Shown in pieces: positions 6,422 through 15,651 of a DNA stretch of 64,000 nt. Each line of letters starts with the position of its first letter. Position 1 is the first letter of the stretch. Below the pieces are notes generated by a model. It was not told the DNA's origin. It saw only the letters and a list, made by a program, of their open reading frames with translations, and searched no databases. Location of the stretch: positions 1 to 64,000 of the forward strand of contig CAZRHE010000007.1 of assembly GCA_964599875.1 (NCBI GenBank). Direction: 5' to 3'. This DNA comes from RGIG4097 sp964599875. Its GTDB lineage: Bacteria > Bacillota > Clostridia > Christensenellales > CAG-917. The translations under genes and the position numbers were made by a program.

Positions 6422-7729
6422 CTATATCTTTCTCTTATCTACTATTCTCACCGTCTTTCCGCTCGAGAGAGGGAGAGAGTCGGGTGAAACCAAAGTGACC
6501 TTCGCGCCGACGCCGAGATTGCCGAGAAGTTCGTGTTCGATATTCTTCTTGAGCGCCTCGATTTTGCGCACCTCGTCCGAGAAATGTTCGAGGGTGAGTT
6601 CCACTTGGATTTCCATAGTGTCGAGGTTGCCTACTCTGTCGACGACGATTTGATAGTGCGAACCGACGACTTCTTTGACGTTCATAAGTACGCTTTCGAT
6701 TTGGGACGGGAACACGTTCACTCCCCTGATGATAAGCATATCGTCGCTTCTGCCCTTAACTCTCTGCATTCTTACGAGAGTGCGTCCGCAAACGGGACAA
6801 GTGCCGTGCATAAGCGCGCTCAAATCGCGAGTGCGGTAGCGAATGAGAGGTATGCCCTGCTTTGTAAGCGTAGTGAACACGAGTTCGCCGACTTGTCCGT
6901 CGGGAACGGGTTCGAGGGTTTCGGGGTCGACGATTTCGGGATAGAAGAAGTCCTCGTTGACGTGAAGTCCGAATGAATCTCCGCAACCGATTGCAACGCC
7001 CGGGCCGCTGATTTCGCTGAGACCGTAGATGTCGTATGCTTTGATTCCGAGTTTTTCTTCGATATCCGCTTTCATTTCGTCCGACCAAGGCTCTGCGCCG
7101 AAGATTCCGCATTTAAGTTTGAAATCTTCTTTCTTCATTCCCGCCTTCTTCATTTCTTCGGCAAGGACAAGAGCGTAGGACGGAGTACATGCGACTGCGG
7201 TCGCGCCGAAATCTCTCAACAGTTGAAGTTGTCTTATGGTATTGCCTGCGGATGCGGGGACTACGGTCGCGCCGAGTTTTTCACCGCCGTAGTGAAGCCC
7301 GAGGCCGCCCGTGAACAAGCCGTAACCGTAGGCAACGTGCAAGATATCAGTATTGTCGCAACCGGCGACTACAAGGCTTCTCGCAGCACATTCGGACCAA
7401 TCGTCGAGGTCGCGTTGAGTGTAGCCGACGACTGTGAGTTTGCCCGTCGTACCGCTCGATGCGTGTACGCGGACGATTTCGCTCATAGGCACCGCGAAAG
7501 TGCCGAAAGGATAATTTTCTCTGAGGTCGTGTTTCAGGGTGAACGGAAGTTTGGTTATATCTTCTATTCCGTGAATATCTTCGGGTTTCAGACCTATCGC
7601 GTCCATTTTTTCGCGATAGTAAGGCACGTTTTCGTATACTCTTTTTACAACGTCTTTAAGGCGTTCGGATTGCAAAGCCGTCATATCTTCGCGGCTCATT
7701 GTTTCTATTTTTTCGTTATAATATTTCAT
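6422..7729 (-). CDS. paaK: Phenylacetate-CoA ligase
   Basis: An adenylate-forming ligase (435 residues, normal for PaaK) that interconverts aryl acids such as phenylacetate or indoleacetate, ATP and CoA with aryl-acetyl-CoA. The P-loop-like motif is HASSGTTGKLTVVGYT (near residue 90); the YGLSE motif, the YRTRDLS region and the C-terminal RGVNVFPSQIE follow. Next to IOR it probably runs towards acid plus ATP during amino-acid fermentation, an inference from the pairing known in anaerobes. It lies 14 bases after iorB and 11 before the ACT gene. Confidence 0.92.
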   Translation of the reverse strand: MKYYNEKIETMSREDMTALQSERLKDVVKRVYENVPYYREKMDAIGLKPEDIHGIEDITKLPFTLKHDLRENYPFGTFAVPMSEIVRVHASSGTTGKLTVVGYTQRDLDDWSECAARSLVVAGCDNTDILHVAYGYGLFTGGLGLHYGGEKLGATVVPASAGNTIRQLQLLRDFGATAVACTPSYALVLAEEMKKAGMKKEDFKLKCGIFGAEPWSDEMKADIEEKLGIKAYDIYGLSEISGPGVAIGCGDSFGLHVNEDFFYPEIVDPETLEPVPDGQVGELVFTTLTKQGIPLIRYRTRDLSALMHGTCPVCGRTLVRMQRVKGRSDDMLIIRGVNVFPSQIESVLMNVKEVVGSHYQIVVDRVGNLDTMEIQVELTLEHFSDEVRKIEALKKNIEHELLGNLGVGAKVTLVSPDSLPLSSGKTVRIVDKRKI

Positions 7730-7743
7730 AATTCCTCGTCAGA

Positions 7744-8313
7744 TTAGATTTCGTATCCTTTTTCAAGGGCGATACGGTTGATTTCGTAAAGTTTAGGTTT
7801 GATTGTTTGTTTCAGCGCCGTATCTATCTGACTAAACGGAACGCCGAGACTCTTTGCTAGCGCGCCGAGCATAACGACGTTAACCCCTTTGGGGTTGCCT
7901 ATGCTATCGGCAATATCGTATGCGTCCACCGCTACGACTTTGCCTGCGCGTTCGGAAAGGGCTTCGACTATTCCCTCCGGATACTTTCTTGCCCCCGTGA
8001 TGACGGGCATAGGAAGTATTTCTTGCGTATTCACGATAACCGTTCCGCCTTGTTTCAGATAGTTCGTGTAGCGGAGCGCTTCGAGTTTTTCAAAAGATAG
8101 TATGACGTCCGCATCGCGTACGCCGATGATGGGAGAGGTGACTTTGTCGTCGATTTTGACGTGCGTCACCACGCTGCCTCCCCTTTGTGACATTCCGTGG
8201 ACTTCGGATAATTTGCAATCCTTGTCCTCGATTTCGGCAAGCGCGCCCAAAACTCTGGATGCAAGAAGGGTGCCTTGACCGCCTACGCCTACGATAAGAA
8301 TATTCGCTTTCAT
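7744..8313 (-). CDS. iorB: Indolepyruvate oxidoreductase subunit beta
   Basis: The small gamma-domain-like subunit of the 2-oxoacid:ferredoxin oxidoreductase that oxidatively decarboxylates aryl-pyruvates. Motifs are GVGGQGTLLASRVLG at the N-terminus and SEVHGMSQRGGSVVTHV. A longer frame reaches 8373, but ATG 8313 has AAGGGGG five bases upstream and lies two bases after the iorA stop, so I use 8313 (189 residues, the normal length). Confidence 0.93.
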   Translation of the reverse strand: MKANILIVGVGGQGTLLASRVLGALAEIEDKDCKLSEVHGMSQRGGSVVTHVKIDDKVTSPIIGVRDADVILSFEKLEALRYTNYLKQGGTVIVNTQEILPMPVITGARKYPEGIVEALSERAGKVVAVDAYDIADSIGNPKGVNVVMLGALAKSLGVPFSQIDTALKQTIKPKLYEINRIALEKGYEI

Positions 8314-8315
8314 AG

Positions 8316-10028
8316 TTACCCCCTTATTGCTCCGAATTTGCAAACGCTCTTGCAAAGTGAACAACCCACGCATTGCGACGGATTGATTTTGGCGGTGCCG
8401 TCCGCTTGTTTTTCAATGGCGGGACAGCCGAGTTTGAAACACGCTCCGCACTTCTTGCAATCTTCGATATGAAGGGCGGGCGGATAATTGCGATTGAGAA
8501 GAGCGCACGGACGCTTTGCGACGATGACCGACACGCCGTCCCTATTCGTTTCTTCCTTGACAGCGGTTTCGACTGCGGACAAATCGTAACTGTCCACTAC
8601 TCTCACGCTTGCCGCACCGATAGTTTTGCAAAGTTCCACTATATTAAGAATAGGGGCGGGTTTTTGTTGGAGAGTAAGTCCTGTCGCAGGGTGTTGCTGA
8701 TGCCCCGTCATACCCGTCGTGGAATTGTCAAGTATGATAAGGGTGATATTGGACTGATTGTAAACCGCGTTAATAAGTCCCGTTATGCCGCTATGGATAA
8801 ACGTACTATCCCCGATAACCGCTACGGTGTGTTTGGATTGTTCTCTGCCGATTGCTTTTTCAAAGCCGTGCGCGATGCCTATGCTTGCACCCATGCAAAC
8901 GACGGTATCAACCGCAGACAAAGGTGCTTGCGCACCGAGGGTGTAACAGCCGATATCCGCGGAAACCGTGAGTTTAAGTTTTGAAAGCACGTAGAAAACA
9001 CCTCTATGCGGACACCCCGCGCACATGACGGGGGGACGGACGGGCAAATCGATTTTTTCGATTTCAGTCTTTTCGCCGAGGATTTTTTCCTTGATTATCG
9101 CAACCGAAATTTCTCCTTGACGGGAGAACAAATTTTTGCCGTCGCACTCGATTCCGTACGCCTTAATCGCGTTTTCGATTACGGGTTCGAGTTCCTCTAT
9201 TACGACGAGGCGGTCTACGCCGTCCGCAAACTCCTTGATTTTCTTCATGGGAAGCGGATTGACTATGCCGAGTTTTAATACGCTTGCGTTCGGCAACGCC
9301 TCTTTTACGTATTGATACACGACACCGCTACACACGACGCCCAAGGATTTATCTCCTTTTTCGACGACGTTGAGGGGACAATCGTTGACGCGTTCGGACA
9401 AACGATTTTCTCTATCTTCGACCGCTACGTGTCTGCCTATTGCGCTCGACGGCATCATGGTATACTTCGTGATATCCTTGACGTAAGGTTTCACCTTGAT
9501 TTCTACTCTCTCCTCTTCTTCGACGAAACTTTGAGAGTGTGCAAGCCGCGTAGTCGTTCTGACGATGACGGGAGTATCGTATTTTTCGGAAATCTCGAAC
9601 GCCTTTTTCGTGAATTCTTTTGCTTCCGCGCTGTCCGACGGTTCGAGCAAAGGAAGATGAGCCGCAATTGCGTATAGTCTTGTGTCTTGTTCGTTTTGCG
9701 AAGAATGCATGCCGGGGTCGTCCGCCGCAAGGAGTACGAGACCGCCGTTGACGCCCGTATAAGCCGCGGTGAACATAGGGTCTGCCGCCACGTTGACGCC
9801 GACGTGTTTCATGCACACCATACTTCTCGCACCCGCGTAAGACGCGCCGATTGCGACTTCGAACGCCACTTTTTCGTTCGGAGCCCATTCCGCATAGACT
9901 TCTTCGTAGCCCGCGATACGTTCGCTGACCTCGGTGGACGGAGTGCCGGGATATGCCGACACGACCTTGACGCCCGCCTCGTACGCGCCTCTCGCGATGG
10001 CTTCGTTGCCTAACATTAGTTTTTTCAT
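8316..10028 (-). CDS. iorA: Indolepyruvate oxidoreductase subunit alpha
   Basis: The 570-residue large subunit, combining the pyrimidine-binding domain (SAYPGTPSTEV, residues about 24-34), the TPP-binding domain (GDSTFIHSGITGL, about 405-417) and a C-terminal 2x[4Fe-4S] ferredoxin domain with CKKCGACFKLGCP and CVGCSLCKSVC. It oxidises aryl-pyruvate plus CoA to aryl-acetyl-CoA and CO2 and reduces ferredoxin. Substrate choice (indole-, phenyl- or branched-chain 2-oxo acids) cannot be settled from sequence. Oxygen-labile clusters point to an anaerobe. Confidence 0.95.
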   Translation of the reverse strand: MKKLMLGNEAIARGAYEAGVKVVSAYPGTPSTEVSERIAGYEEVYAEWAPNEKVAFEVAIGASYAGARSMVCMKHVGVNVAADPMFTAAYTGVNGGLVLLAADDPGMHSSQNEQDTRLYAIAAHLPLLEPSDSAEAKEFTKKAFEISEKYDTPVIVRTTTRLAHSQSFVEEEERVEIKVKPYVKDITKYTMMPSSAIGRHVAVEDRENRLSERVNDCPLNVVEKGDKSLGVVCSGVVYQYVKEALPNASVLKLGIVNPLPMKKIKEFADGVDRLVVIEELEPVIENAIKAYGIECDGKNLFSRQGEISVAIIKEKILGEKTEIEKIDLPVRPPVMCAGCPHRGVFYVLSKLKLTVSADIGCYTLGAQAPLSAVDTVVCMGASIGIAHGFEKAIGREQSKHTVAVIGDSTFIHSGITGLINAVYNQSNITLIILDNSTTGMTGHQQHPATGLTLQQKPAPILNIVELCKTIGAASVRVVDSYDLSAVETAVKEETNRDGVSVIVAKRPCALLNRNYPPALHIEDCKKCGACFKLGCPAIEKQADGTAKINPSQCVGCSLCKSVCKFGAIRG

Positions 10029-10051
10029 TTATTGCCTCTTAAATATTGATA

Positions 10052-11710
10052 TTACTTTTTGATTTTCGCGGATTGCTCGATTTGTTGAGCAACGAGAGCG
10101 ACGTTTCCGCAATACTTTTCGCGAAGTTTGGGTTTTTCGATTTTCCCGGTAGGATTTCTCGGTACGTCCGCAAATATAATCTTGCGCGGGCGTTTGTATC
10201 TGGGAAGATCGGTACAGAAATCCATGATTTCTTTCTCCGTCGTGTCCTTGAATTCGGGTTTAAGTTCGATAACCGCCGCCGCGATTTCGCCAAGTCTTTC
10301 GTCCGGAAGTCCTATGACGGCAACGTCGCGTATTCTCTCGCACGCACGAAGATAATCTTCTATCTGCACGGGATAGAGGTTTTCCCCTCCCGTAATTATA
10401 ACGTCTTTCTTGCGGTCGACGAGATAGATGAATCCGTCCTCGTCCTCGACCGCCATATCGCCTGTAAAGAGCCAGCCGTCTTTCAAGACTTGTTCAGTGG
10501 CTTTCTCATCGTGATAGTAGCACACCATAACGCCGTCCCCTTTGACCGCGAGTTCGCCGACCTCTCCTCTCTCTACTTCGTTTTTATCCGCGTCCACGAT
10601 TTTGGTCTGCCAGCCGTAGCCCGCTTTGCCTATTGCGCCGACTTTGTCTATATTCTCCACGCCCAAGTGCACACATCCGGGACCTATGGACTCGCTGAGT
10701 CCGTAATTGGTGTCGTATTGGTGTGCGGGGAAAACCTTTTTCCAACGCTCTATAAGGCTCGGCGGAACGGGTTGCGCGCCTATATGCATAAGACGCCATT
10801 TCGACAAGTCGTAATCGTTTAGATCGACCGTGCCGTTGTCTATCGAGTCGAGTATATCCTGCGCCCAAGGCACGAGAAGCCAAACGATAGTGCATTTCTC
10901 ATCGCTTGCGGTTTGAAGTATCCACTTCGGAGAAACGCCTTTAAGAAGAACCGCTTTGCTCCCCGACACGAGAGAGCCGAACCAGTGCATCTTTGCTCCC
11001 GTATGATAAAGAGGAGGAATACAAAGGAAACAATCGTCCTTTTGCTGTCCGTGGTGTTTTTGTTCGGTTATCGCGGAATGCACGAGTGCTTTATGCTTGT
11101 GCAGTATCGCCTTCGGAAATCCCGTCGTGCCCGAAGAGAAATATATCGCGGCATAGTCTTCATCCGTTATATCGCTTACGACTTTCGCTCTCGACGCGGT
11201 TTTCATCTCCTTGTCGTAACTATCCGCAAACGAGGGGCAGTTTTCCCCTACGTACATCATCCCTTCCACTTTGGGCATATCGCCGAAAATGGATTCCACG
11301 CGTCCTATAAATTCCTTGCCGAATACGAGCACGCTGACGTCCGCCAGGTCTACGCAATATTTGATTTCGTCCGCAGTGTATCTATAGTTGAGGGGGACTG
11401 CTATTCCACCCGCTTTCAAAATGCCGAAATAGATGGGCAACCATTCGATGCAATTCATGAGAAGAATAGCGACTTTCTCTCCCTTTCTCATTCCGTGAGA
11501 TAAGAGAAGATTTGCAAACCTATTCGCTCTCGAATCGAATTTGCGCCAAGTGATTTCTCTGCGGTGCTCTCCCGACGGAAGAGTTTCGACGAGGTTATAA
11601 TCCTTCCAAGTGAGAAGTTGTTTCTCTTTTATTTCAGGGTTAATCTCGACGAGCGCCACGTCGTCGCCGAAATGCTCCGCGTTATAATCCAAAAAATCCG
11701 TAATCGGCAT
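10052..11710 (-). CDS. Acyl-CoA synthetase (AMP-forming, FadD/CaiC-like)
   Basis: A 552-residue class I adenylate-forming enzyme activating a carboxylic acid to its CoA thioester through an acyl-AMP. Motifs: A3 IYFSSGTTGFPKAILHKHKA near residue 205, A5 YGLSES near 340, A7/A8 LFTGDMAVEDEDGF and DRKKDVIITGGENLYP near 430-455, and the catalytic Lys in PRNPTGKIEK near 535. The acid cannot be read from the sequence. Being between the hydratase and iorA, it may work on the same acids as PaaK. It starts 33 bases after the hydratase gene. Confidence 0.88.
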   Translation of the reverse strand: MPITDFLDYNAEHFGDDVALVEINPEIKEKQLLTWKDYNLVETLPSGEHRREITWRKFDSRANRFANLLLSHGMRKGEKVAILLMNCIEWLPIYFGILKAGGIAVPLNYRYTADEIKYCVDLADVSVLVFGKEFIGRVESIFGDMPKVEGMMYVGENCPSFADSYDKEMKTASRAKVVSDITDEDYAAIYFSSGTTGFPKAILHKHKALVHSAITEQKHHGQQKDDCFLCIPPLYHTGAKMHWFGSLVSGSKAVLLKGVSPKWILQTASDEKCTIVWLLVPWAQDILDSIDNGTVDLNDYDLSKWRLMHIGAQPVPPSLIERWKKVFPAHQYDTNYGLSESIGPGCVHLGVENIDKVGAIGKAGYGWQTKIVDADKNEVERGEVGELAVKGDGVMVCYYHDEKATEQVLKDGWLFTGDMAVEDEDGFIYLVDRKKDVIITGGENLYPVQIEDYLRACERIRDVAVIGLPDERLGEIAAAVIELKPEFKDTTEKEIMDFCTDLPRYKRPRKIIFADVPRNPTGKIEKPKLREKYCGNVALVAQQIEQSAKIKK

Positions 11711-11743
11711 TTTATCTCCTTAATCGCCGTTGCGATTTATCTT

Positions 11744-13930
11744 TCAGTTGTTTTTGTAGTAGTTGATCAGGCAACCGTCGAGGATAATTCTCTTTTCGGT
11801 GTCCGTGAGAGAATCCATCTTGAATACGACGTCCCTAATCTCACCCTTTCGCACGAGTTTGCCGCAGACCGAGTCCGCTCCCGACGAGATAAACTCTCTG
11901 ACGGACGGGATATAACATATATCCCCGATTTCAAAATCCGTATCGTCGTTAAGAAGAGGCAACATTCCCCAATTTATGAGATTGCTGCGATATCTCTTCG
12001 TTGCGTATTCTCTCGCGATATTCACGCTTCCGCCGAGAAAACGTTGACAACTTGCCGCTTGCTCTCTCGCACTGCCGTCCCCGGGTTTCACCGCGAACAC
12101 CGCACTGCCCACGGACAAGTCGTCCGTATTCGCTCCTATAAGTTCAAGTGCGGAAGTTATATCTTCGTTATCTCCGTCCCTGACCGCTTTGCTCCTACTC
12201 ACGTAATTCGGATCCTTTCTCGAAAGCGCGAATTCCGCAAGACGAAGAGGATTGCTTCTATAAGACGACGTTTCGCCCGACGGAATGAGTTCGTCGGTAG
12301 TCGTGACGGGGTCGTAGATTGCCGAGCAAACCTTGAAAACGAGATTGTTTTTGAGTTCCGCTATTTTAGGAATATCCGTTATGTTAGGTCCGTATACGAG
12401 TTCGACGGAGGGATCGGGTTTGCCGACGCCGTTATACACTCTCGAATCGTACACCGCCGCGGGAAAATCGTATTTGGGCACCGTATCGTCGTAATCCAGT
12501 CCCAAAGCGGAAGTGAGCACTCCGCCGTTTGCCGCCGTTGCCGCTATCGAGCGCGCGTCCATAAGCGCAACGGATGCGATTTGACCGTCGGACGGTTTGC
12601 TTCCTTCTCTTCTTTCGAAGTTTCTCGTGGTGTGACGAATAGAAAATCCGTTGTTGCACGGAACGTCGCCTGCACCGAAACAAGGGCCGCAGAAACAGGG
12701 TTTAAGCACCGCTCCGCTTGCGATTAAGGATGCGGACGCGCCGTTTGCCATAAGTGCATAGTTTGCCGTTTGAGAGCCGGGATAAACGGTGAGATTGAAC
12801 GCACCGTTTCCGACCGATTTGTTTTTCAATACGTTAGACGCCGTGTAGATATTGTCGAAAGTTCCGCCTGCGCAACCAGCGATAACGCCTTGCGACGCGT
12901 ACACTTTGCCGTCTTTCACCTTGTCCGTCAATTTGAAAGTGCCTTCGGGAAGTCCCAAAAGTAAATTGCCCTCTTTTTCGACTTTGCCGAGAATTTCAAG
13001 GGGATTTGCAATGACGTCAGAGAGTTTATACACGTTCGACGGATGGAAAGGAAGCGCTATCATCGGTTCCACTTTGTCAAGGTCTATGACGACCGCACCG
13101 TCGTACAGTGCGCCGTCTTCAGGCGAAATCTTTTTGTATTCCGCTTTTCTGCCGAAACGTTCGAGATATTTTTCCACCTTTTCGTCCGTCGCCCAAATTG
13201 AAGACAAGCAAGCGGATTCCGTCGTCATGACGTCTATGCCGTTTCTAAATTCGACCGAAAGTCCGTTTATGCCGTCGCCGACGAATTCGAGTACGCTGTT
13301 TTTGACGAATCCGTTTTTGAAAGTCGCCCCGATAAGCGCAAGCGCGACGTCTTGAGGTCCGACGCCTTTTCTCACTTTTCCTTTGAGTTCGACTGCGATA
13401 ACTCTCGGATATTTTATATCGTAAGTTTTTTTGAGAAGTTGTTTGACAAGTTCGGGTCCGCCTTCCCCTATCGCCATAGTGCCGAGTGCGCCGTAACGAG
13501 TGTGGGAATCGCTGCCCAAAATCATCTTGCCGGGAGCGGCGAAGTTTTCACGCATGAAACTGTGAATAACCGCAACGTTTGCTGGGACGTATATTCCGCC
13601 GTACTTTTTAGCCGCCGAAAGCCCGAATACGTGGTCGTCCTCGTTTATCGTGCCGCCGACCGCGCAAAGGGAATTGTGGCAATTAGTGAGGACGTAAGGC
13701 AAAGGAAATTCTTTGAGTCCGCTTGCGCGCGCAGACTGAATTATCCCGACGTACGTGATATCGTGGGACGCCATTGCGTCGAATCTTATCTGTAAATTCT
13801 CGACGGAAGAACTTGCGTTGTGAGCGGACAAGACGGAATACGCCATTGTCTTTTCTCTTCCGCAGGAAGAATCCGCGGGGACGAGCGTTCCGCCCGAATA
13901 ACGCACTTTTTCATTGAGTAGGTTTATCAT
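11744..13930 (-). CDS. Aconitase-superfamily hydratase (YbhJ-like)
   Basis: A 728-residue [4Fe-4S] dehydratase of the aconitase fold, the head of the operon. Seen: GSDSHTRYGALGTMAIGEGG (the aconitase DSHT region), a cluster Cys in AGCAGGTFDN, two more in CFCGPCFGAGD, and a C-terminal swivel domain with YRSNLINWGMLPLL. All three cluster ligands are thus present. The closest type I recognise is the uncharacterised YbhJ-like group rather than citrate aconitase. Two ATG codons are adjacent; the second (13930) is 5 bases from GAGG, the first only 2, so the second is preferred. No citrate synthase or isocitrate dehydrogenase accompanies it. Confidence 0.85.
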   Translation of the reverse strand: MINLLNEKVRYSGGTLVPADSSCGREKTMAYSVLSAHNASSSVENLQIRFDAMASHDITYVGIIQSARASGLKEFPLPYVLTNCHNSLCAVGGTINEDDHVFGLSAAKKYGGIYVPANVAVIHSFMRENFAAPGKMILGSDSHTRYGALGTMAIGEGGPELVKQLLKKTYDIKYPRVIAVELKGKVRKGVGPQDVALALIGATFKNGFVKNSVLEFVGDGINGLSVEFRNGIDVMTTESACLSSIWATDEKVEKYLERFGRKAEYKKISPEDGALYDGAVVIDLDKVEPMIALPFHPSNVYKLSDVIANPLEILGKVEKEGNLLLGLPEGTFKLTDKVKDGKVYASQGVIAGCAGGTFDNIYTASNVLKNKSVGNGAFNLTVYPGSQTANYALMANGASASLIASGAVLKPCFCGPCFGAGDVPCNNGFSIRHTTRNFERREGSKPSDGQIASVALMDARSIAATAANGGVLTSALGLDYDDTVPKYDFPAAVYDSRVYNGVGKPDPSVELVYGPNITDIPKIAELKNNLVFKVCSAIYDPVTTTDELIPSGETSSYRSNPLRLAEFALSRKDPNYVSRSKAVRDGDNEDITSALELIGANTDDLSVGSAVFAVKPGDGSAREQAASCQRFLGGSVNIAREYATKRYRSNLINWGMLPLLNDDTDFEIGDICYIPSVREFISSGADSVCGKLVRKGEIRDVVFKMDSLTDTEKRIILDGCLINYYKNN

Positions 13931-13936
13931 CATTAC

Positions 13937-13953
13937 CTCACTTATATAGTGAG
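13937..13953 (-). promoter_or_regulatory. Operator-like palindrome at the operon start site
   Basis: CTCACT, TATAT, AGTGAG forms a 6-bp inverted repeat directly downstream of the -10 box and across the expected transcription start, a classical repressor position. The regulator is not identifiable in this window. Confidence 0.5.
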
Positions 13954-13982
13954 ATTATAACGCGCCTACGCGCATTAGTCAA
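13954..13982 (-). promoter_or_regulatory. Promoter of the hydratase-ior-paaK-alr operon
   Basis: TTGACT (13982-13977), 17 bases, TATAAT (13959-13954) on the minus strand. No other strong promoter or terminator was seen between here and 2,981, so this probably drives about 11 kb. Confidence 0.85.
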
Positions 13983-14076
13983 ATAAAAAGTTTTCGATTT
14001 ATTAGGCTAAAGCGTACGGATTTTTCATTTGGTTTCCTTACCGCCGACTTATCCCCTTTTCCTAACCCGCGGCGTA

Positions 14077-14110
14077 TAGAAAAACCGCTCCGATTTCGGT
14101 CGGAGCGGTT
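14077..14110 (-). terminator. Terminator of the pgsA/valS/membrane-protein run
   Basis: Arms AACCGCTCCGA and TCGGAGCGGTT (11 bp, 6-base loop) are followed on the minus strand by TTTTTC, 17 bases beyond the stop of the last gene. Confidence 0.85.
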
Positions 14111-14126
14111 CGCAAATTTTCATGAA

Positions 14127-14606
14127 TTACTTTTTCTTCTTATCGATTTTGAAGGTTTCCATGGTGACCGAGCATTTTTCAAGCAATATATCCTTGATTT
14201 TTTGCGCGTTCTTTTCGGGAAGATTAAGTCTAAAAGTAAGCGGTGGTTTGTTTTCGGGGGACGCGTGCACGTAAATCGTGCCGTCCTTTTCGTCCTGTTT
14301 CAAACCGTCCACGTCGTCGTAGCGCACTCTGTCCGCAAATACGAAGAGTTTCACGACGATTTCGTCTTCCGTAAATACGTACTTGCTGTTGAAAATAAAA
14401 ACCAGCACCGCAATGAGAATTATCGCAGACGCGCCGAGAGATACGCCGACGATAACCGTGCTCGTCGTATATTCACCCGCGAGCAAAACGATATCCATAA
14501 CGATAAGGGCAAGGCTCACGAGCAAACTCAACGCGCAGAGAGCGGTTATCACTCCGCCGAAATACATATTCGACTTGAATATAACGTTTTCGTTTTTATT
14601 CTTCAT
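14127..14606 (-). CDS. Two-pass membrane protein with a PH-like cytoplasmic domain
   Basis: A 159-residue protein with two hydrophobic helices (about residues 19-42 and 50-72, including VIVGVSLGASAIILIAVLVF), then a soluble beta-rich tail with VFTEDEIVVKLFVFADRVRY, the pattern seen in bacterial PH-like (DUF304) proteins. Start chosen at ATG 14606, which has GGAG seven bases upstream; a longer frame from 14681 lies within the preceding gene. It overlaps the end of the 14596-15591 gene by 11 bases, suggesting coupling. Function unknown. Confidence 0.65.
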   Translation of the reverse strand: MKNKNENVIFKSNMYFGGVITALCALSLLVSLALIVMDIVLLAGEYTTSTVIVGVSLGASAIILIAVLVFIFNSKYVFTEDEIVVKLFVFADRVRYDDVDGLKQDEKDGTIYVHASPENKPPLTFRLNLPEKNAQKIKDILLEKCSVTMETFKIDKKKK

Positions 14607-15591
14607 CTTCGTTCTCCGTGTTTTCTTCAGATAAAATTTCGGTTGCGATTTCCTGATTATCCGTTCTGTAACCGTATTCAATCGTATTCACGACGTTGGT
14701 CGCATCCACGTAGAAACGCATGCTGTTTTGCTTGTAATATCCGACGAGTTCAATCGTGCGGAGCAAGAAATAATACATGGACGGAATGACGAGATTTATG
14801 ACGCCGAAAGTCGGAATCGTAAACGCCGTCACGCAGCAATACGCGATAAAGAAAGTGAGAATAATCGCTTTGACCAAACCTTTGATATTGCGCTTTACCG
14901 AAGTCAGACTTCTTGAAAACGCGGTGAAAATACCCTCTTCGGGGTGATGCAAAAGTCGAGGCAACCATCCCGAAAACAAAGTGGTTCTTGCGGTGACGAG
15001 CAAAAGCCCCACGATGAACATAACGGGAAGCGCAAACATTTTTATGCCGAGGAAAAGTCCGTATCCGAGCCCCAACATAACCGCGACGATGATTGCGTCG
15101 ATGGGTATACATATAAGCATTTTGCAAAGGGAATATTTACATGCCTTTTTGAAGTTTGCCGCCATTGCGGACGCAAAGCCGTAACGGGTGTTGCTTGACA
15201 TGAGATTATCCACGATATAAGCCGTCGGATAAAACGCAAGACCGATGATAAATTCGTACAAAAGATAAAGGAATATCACCGCGAATATAAGCCCTACGAA
15301 CGCGGACGTATGCGTCGAAAGCGCGTTAATAAGTCCGACAACTCCGTCTTCGAGTTGCAAAATCGTGTCGTAAATTCCGTTGCCCTCGTGCAAGAAATCG
15401 CTTACGGTGTTTTTGATGAATTCGAGTTCTCCGCCGACGTCCGTCTTTGCGGTTATAGCCTCGCCGATGGGGGTGATTATAGCCGTGCCGATAGCTGCGG
15501 TTATGAAGACCGCGATGAACACCCACAGCAATATTTTGAGAATGTATCCCATATTGCTGAACAATATAGAGGTTGAATGTTTGAATTCCAT
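14596..15591 (-). CDS. Polytopic membrane protein, paralogue-like to the next gene upstream
   Basis: A 331-residue integral membrane protein with about five or six hydrophobic segments (residues about 16-40, 98-125, 160-200, 245-275) and a Glu-rich cytoplasmic tail. It looks distantly similar in layout to the 283-residue product upstream: both have a long loop, then SVKRNIKG- or GWRQMGG-like basic turns before the last helices. No transporter or enzyme signature was recognised. It could belong with DUF975/YIP1-like bacterial membrane proteins, but this is a guess. It follows the upstream gene by 60 bases. Confidence 0.6.
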   Translation of the reverse strand: MEFKHSTSILFSNMGYILKILLWVFIAVFITAAIGTAIITPIGEAITAKTDVGGELEFIKNTVSDFLHEGNGIYDTILQLEDGVVGLINALSTHTSAFVGLIFAVIFLYLLYEFIIGLAFYPTAYIVDNLMSSNTRYGFASAMAANFKKACKYSLCKMLICIPIDAIIVAVMLGLGYGLFLGIKMFALPVMFIVGLLLVTARTTLFSGWLPRLLHHPEEGIFTAFSRSLTSVKRNIKGLVKAIILTFFIAYCCVTAFTIPTFGVINLVIPSMYYFLLRTIELVGYYKQNSMRFYVDATNVVNTIEYGYRTDNQEIATEILSEENTENEDEE

Positions 15592-15651
15592 ATTTCCTCA
15601 CAAGTCCGCTTTTATCGTATCAAAACGCGGACGTAAACTGCTTTTTTCGTT

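Noticed and set aside
11564..12727. 387-codon plus-strand frame opposite the hydratase gene
   Set aside because: Antisense shadow of a well-supported Fe-S hydratase; Arg/Phe/Val-rich text without domain structure.
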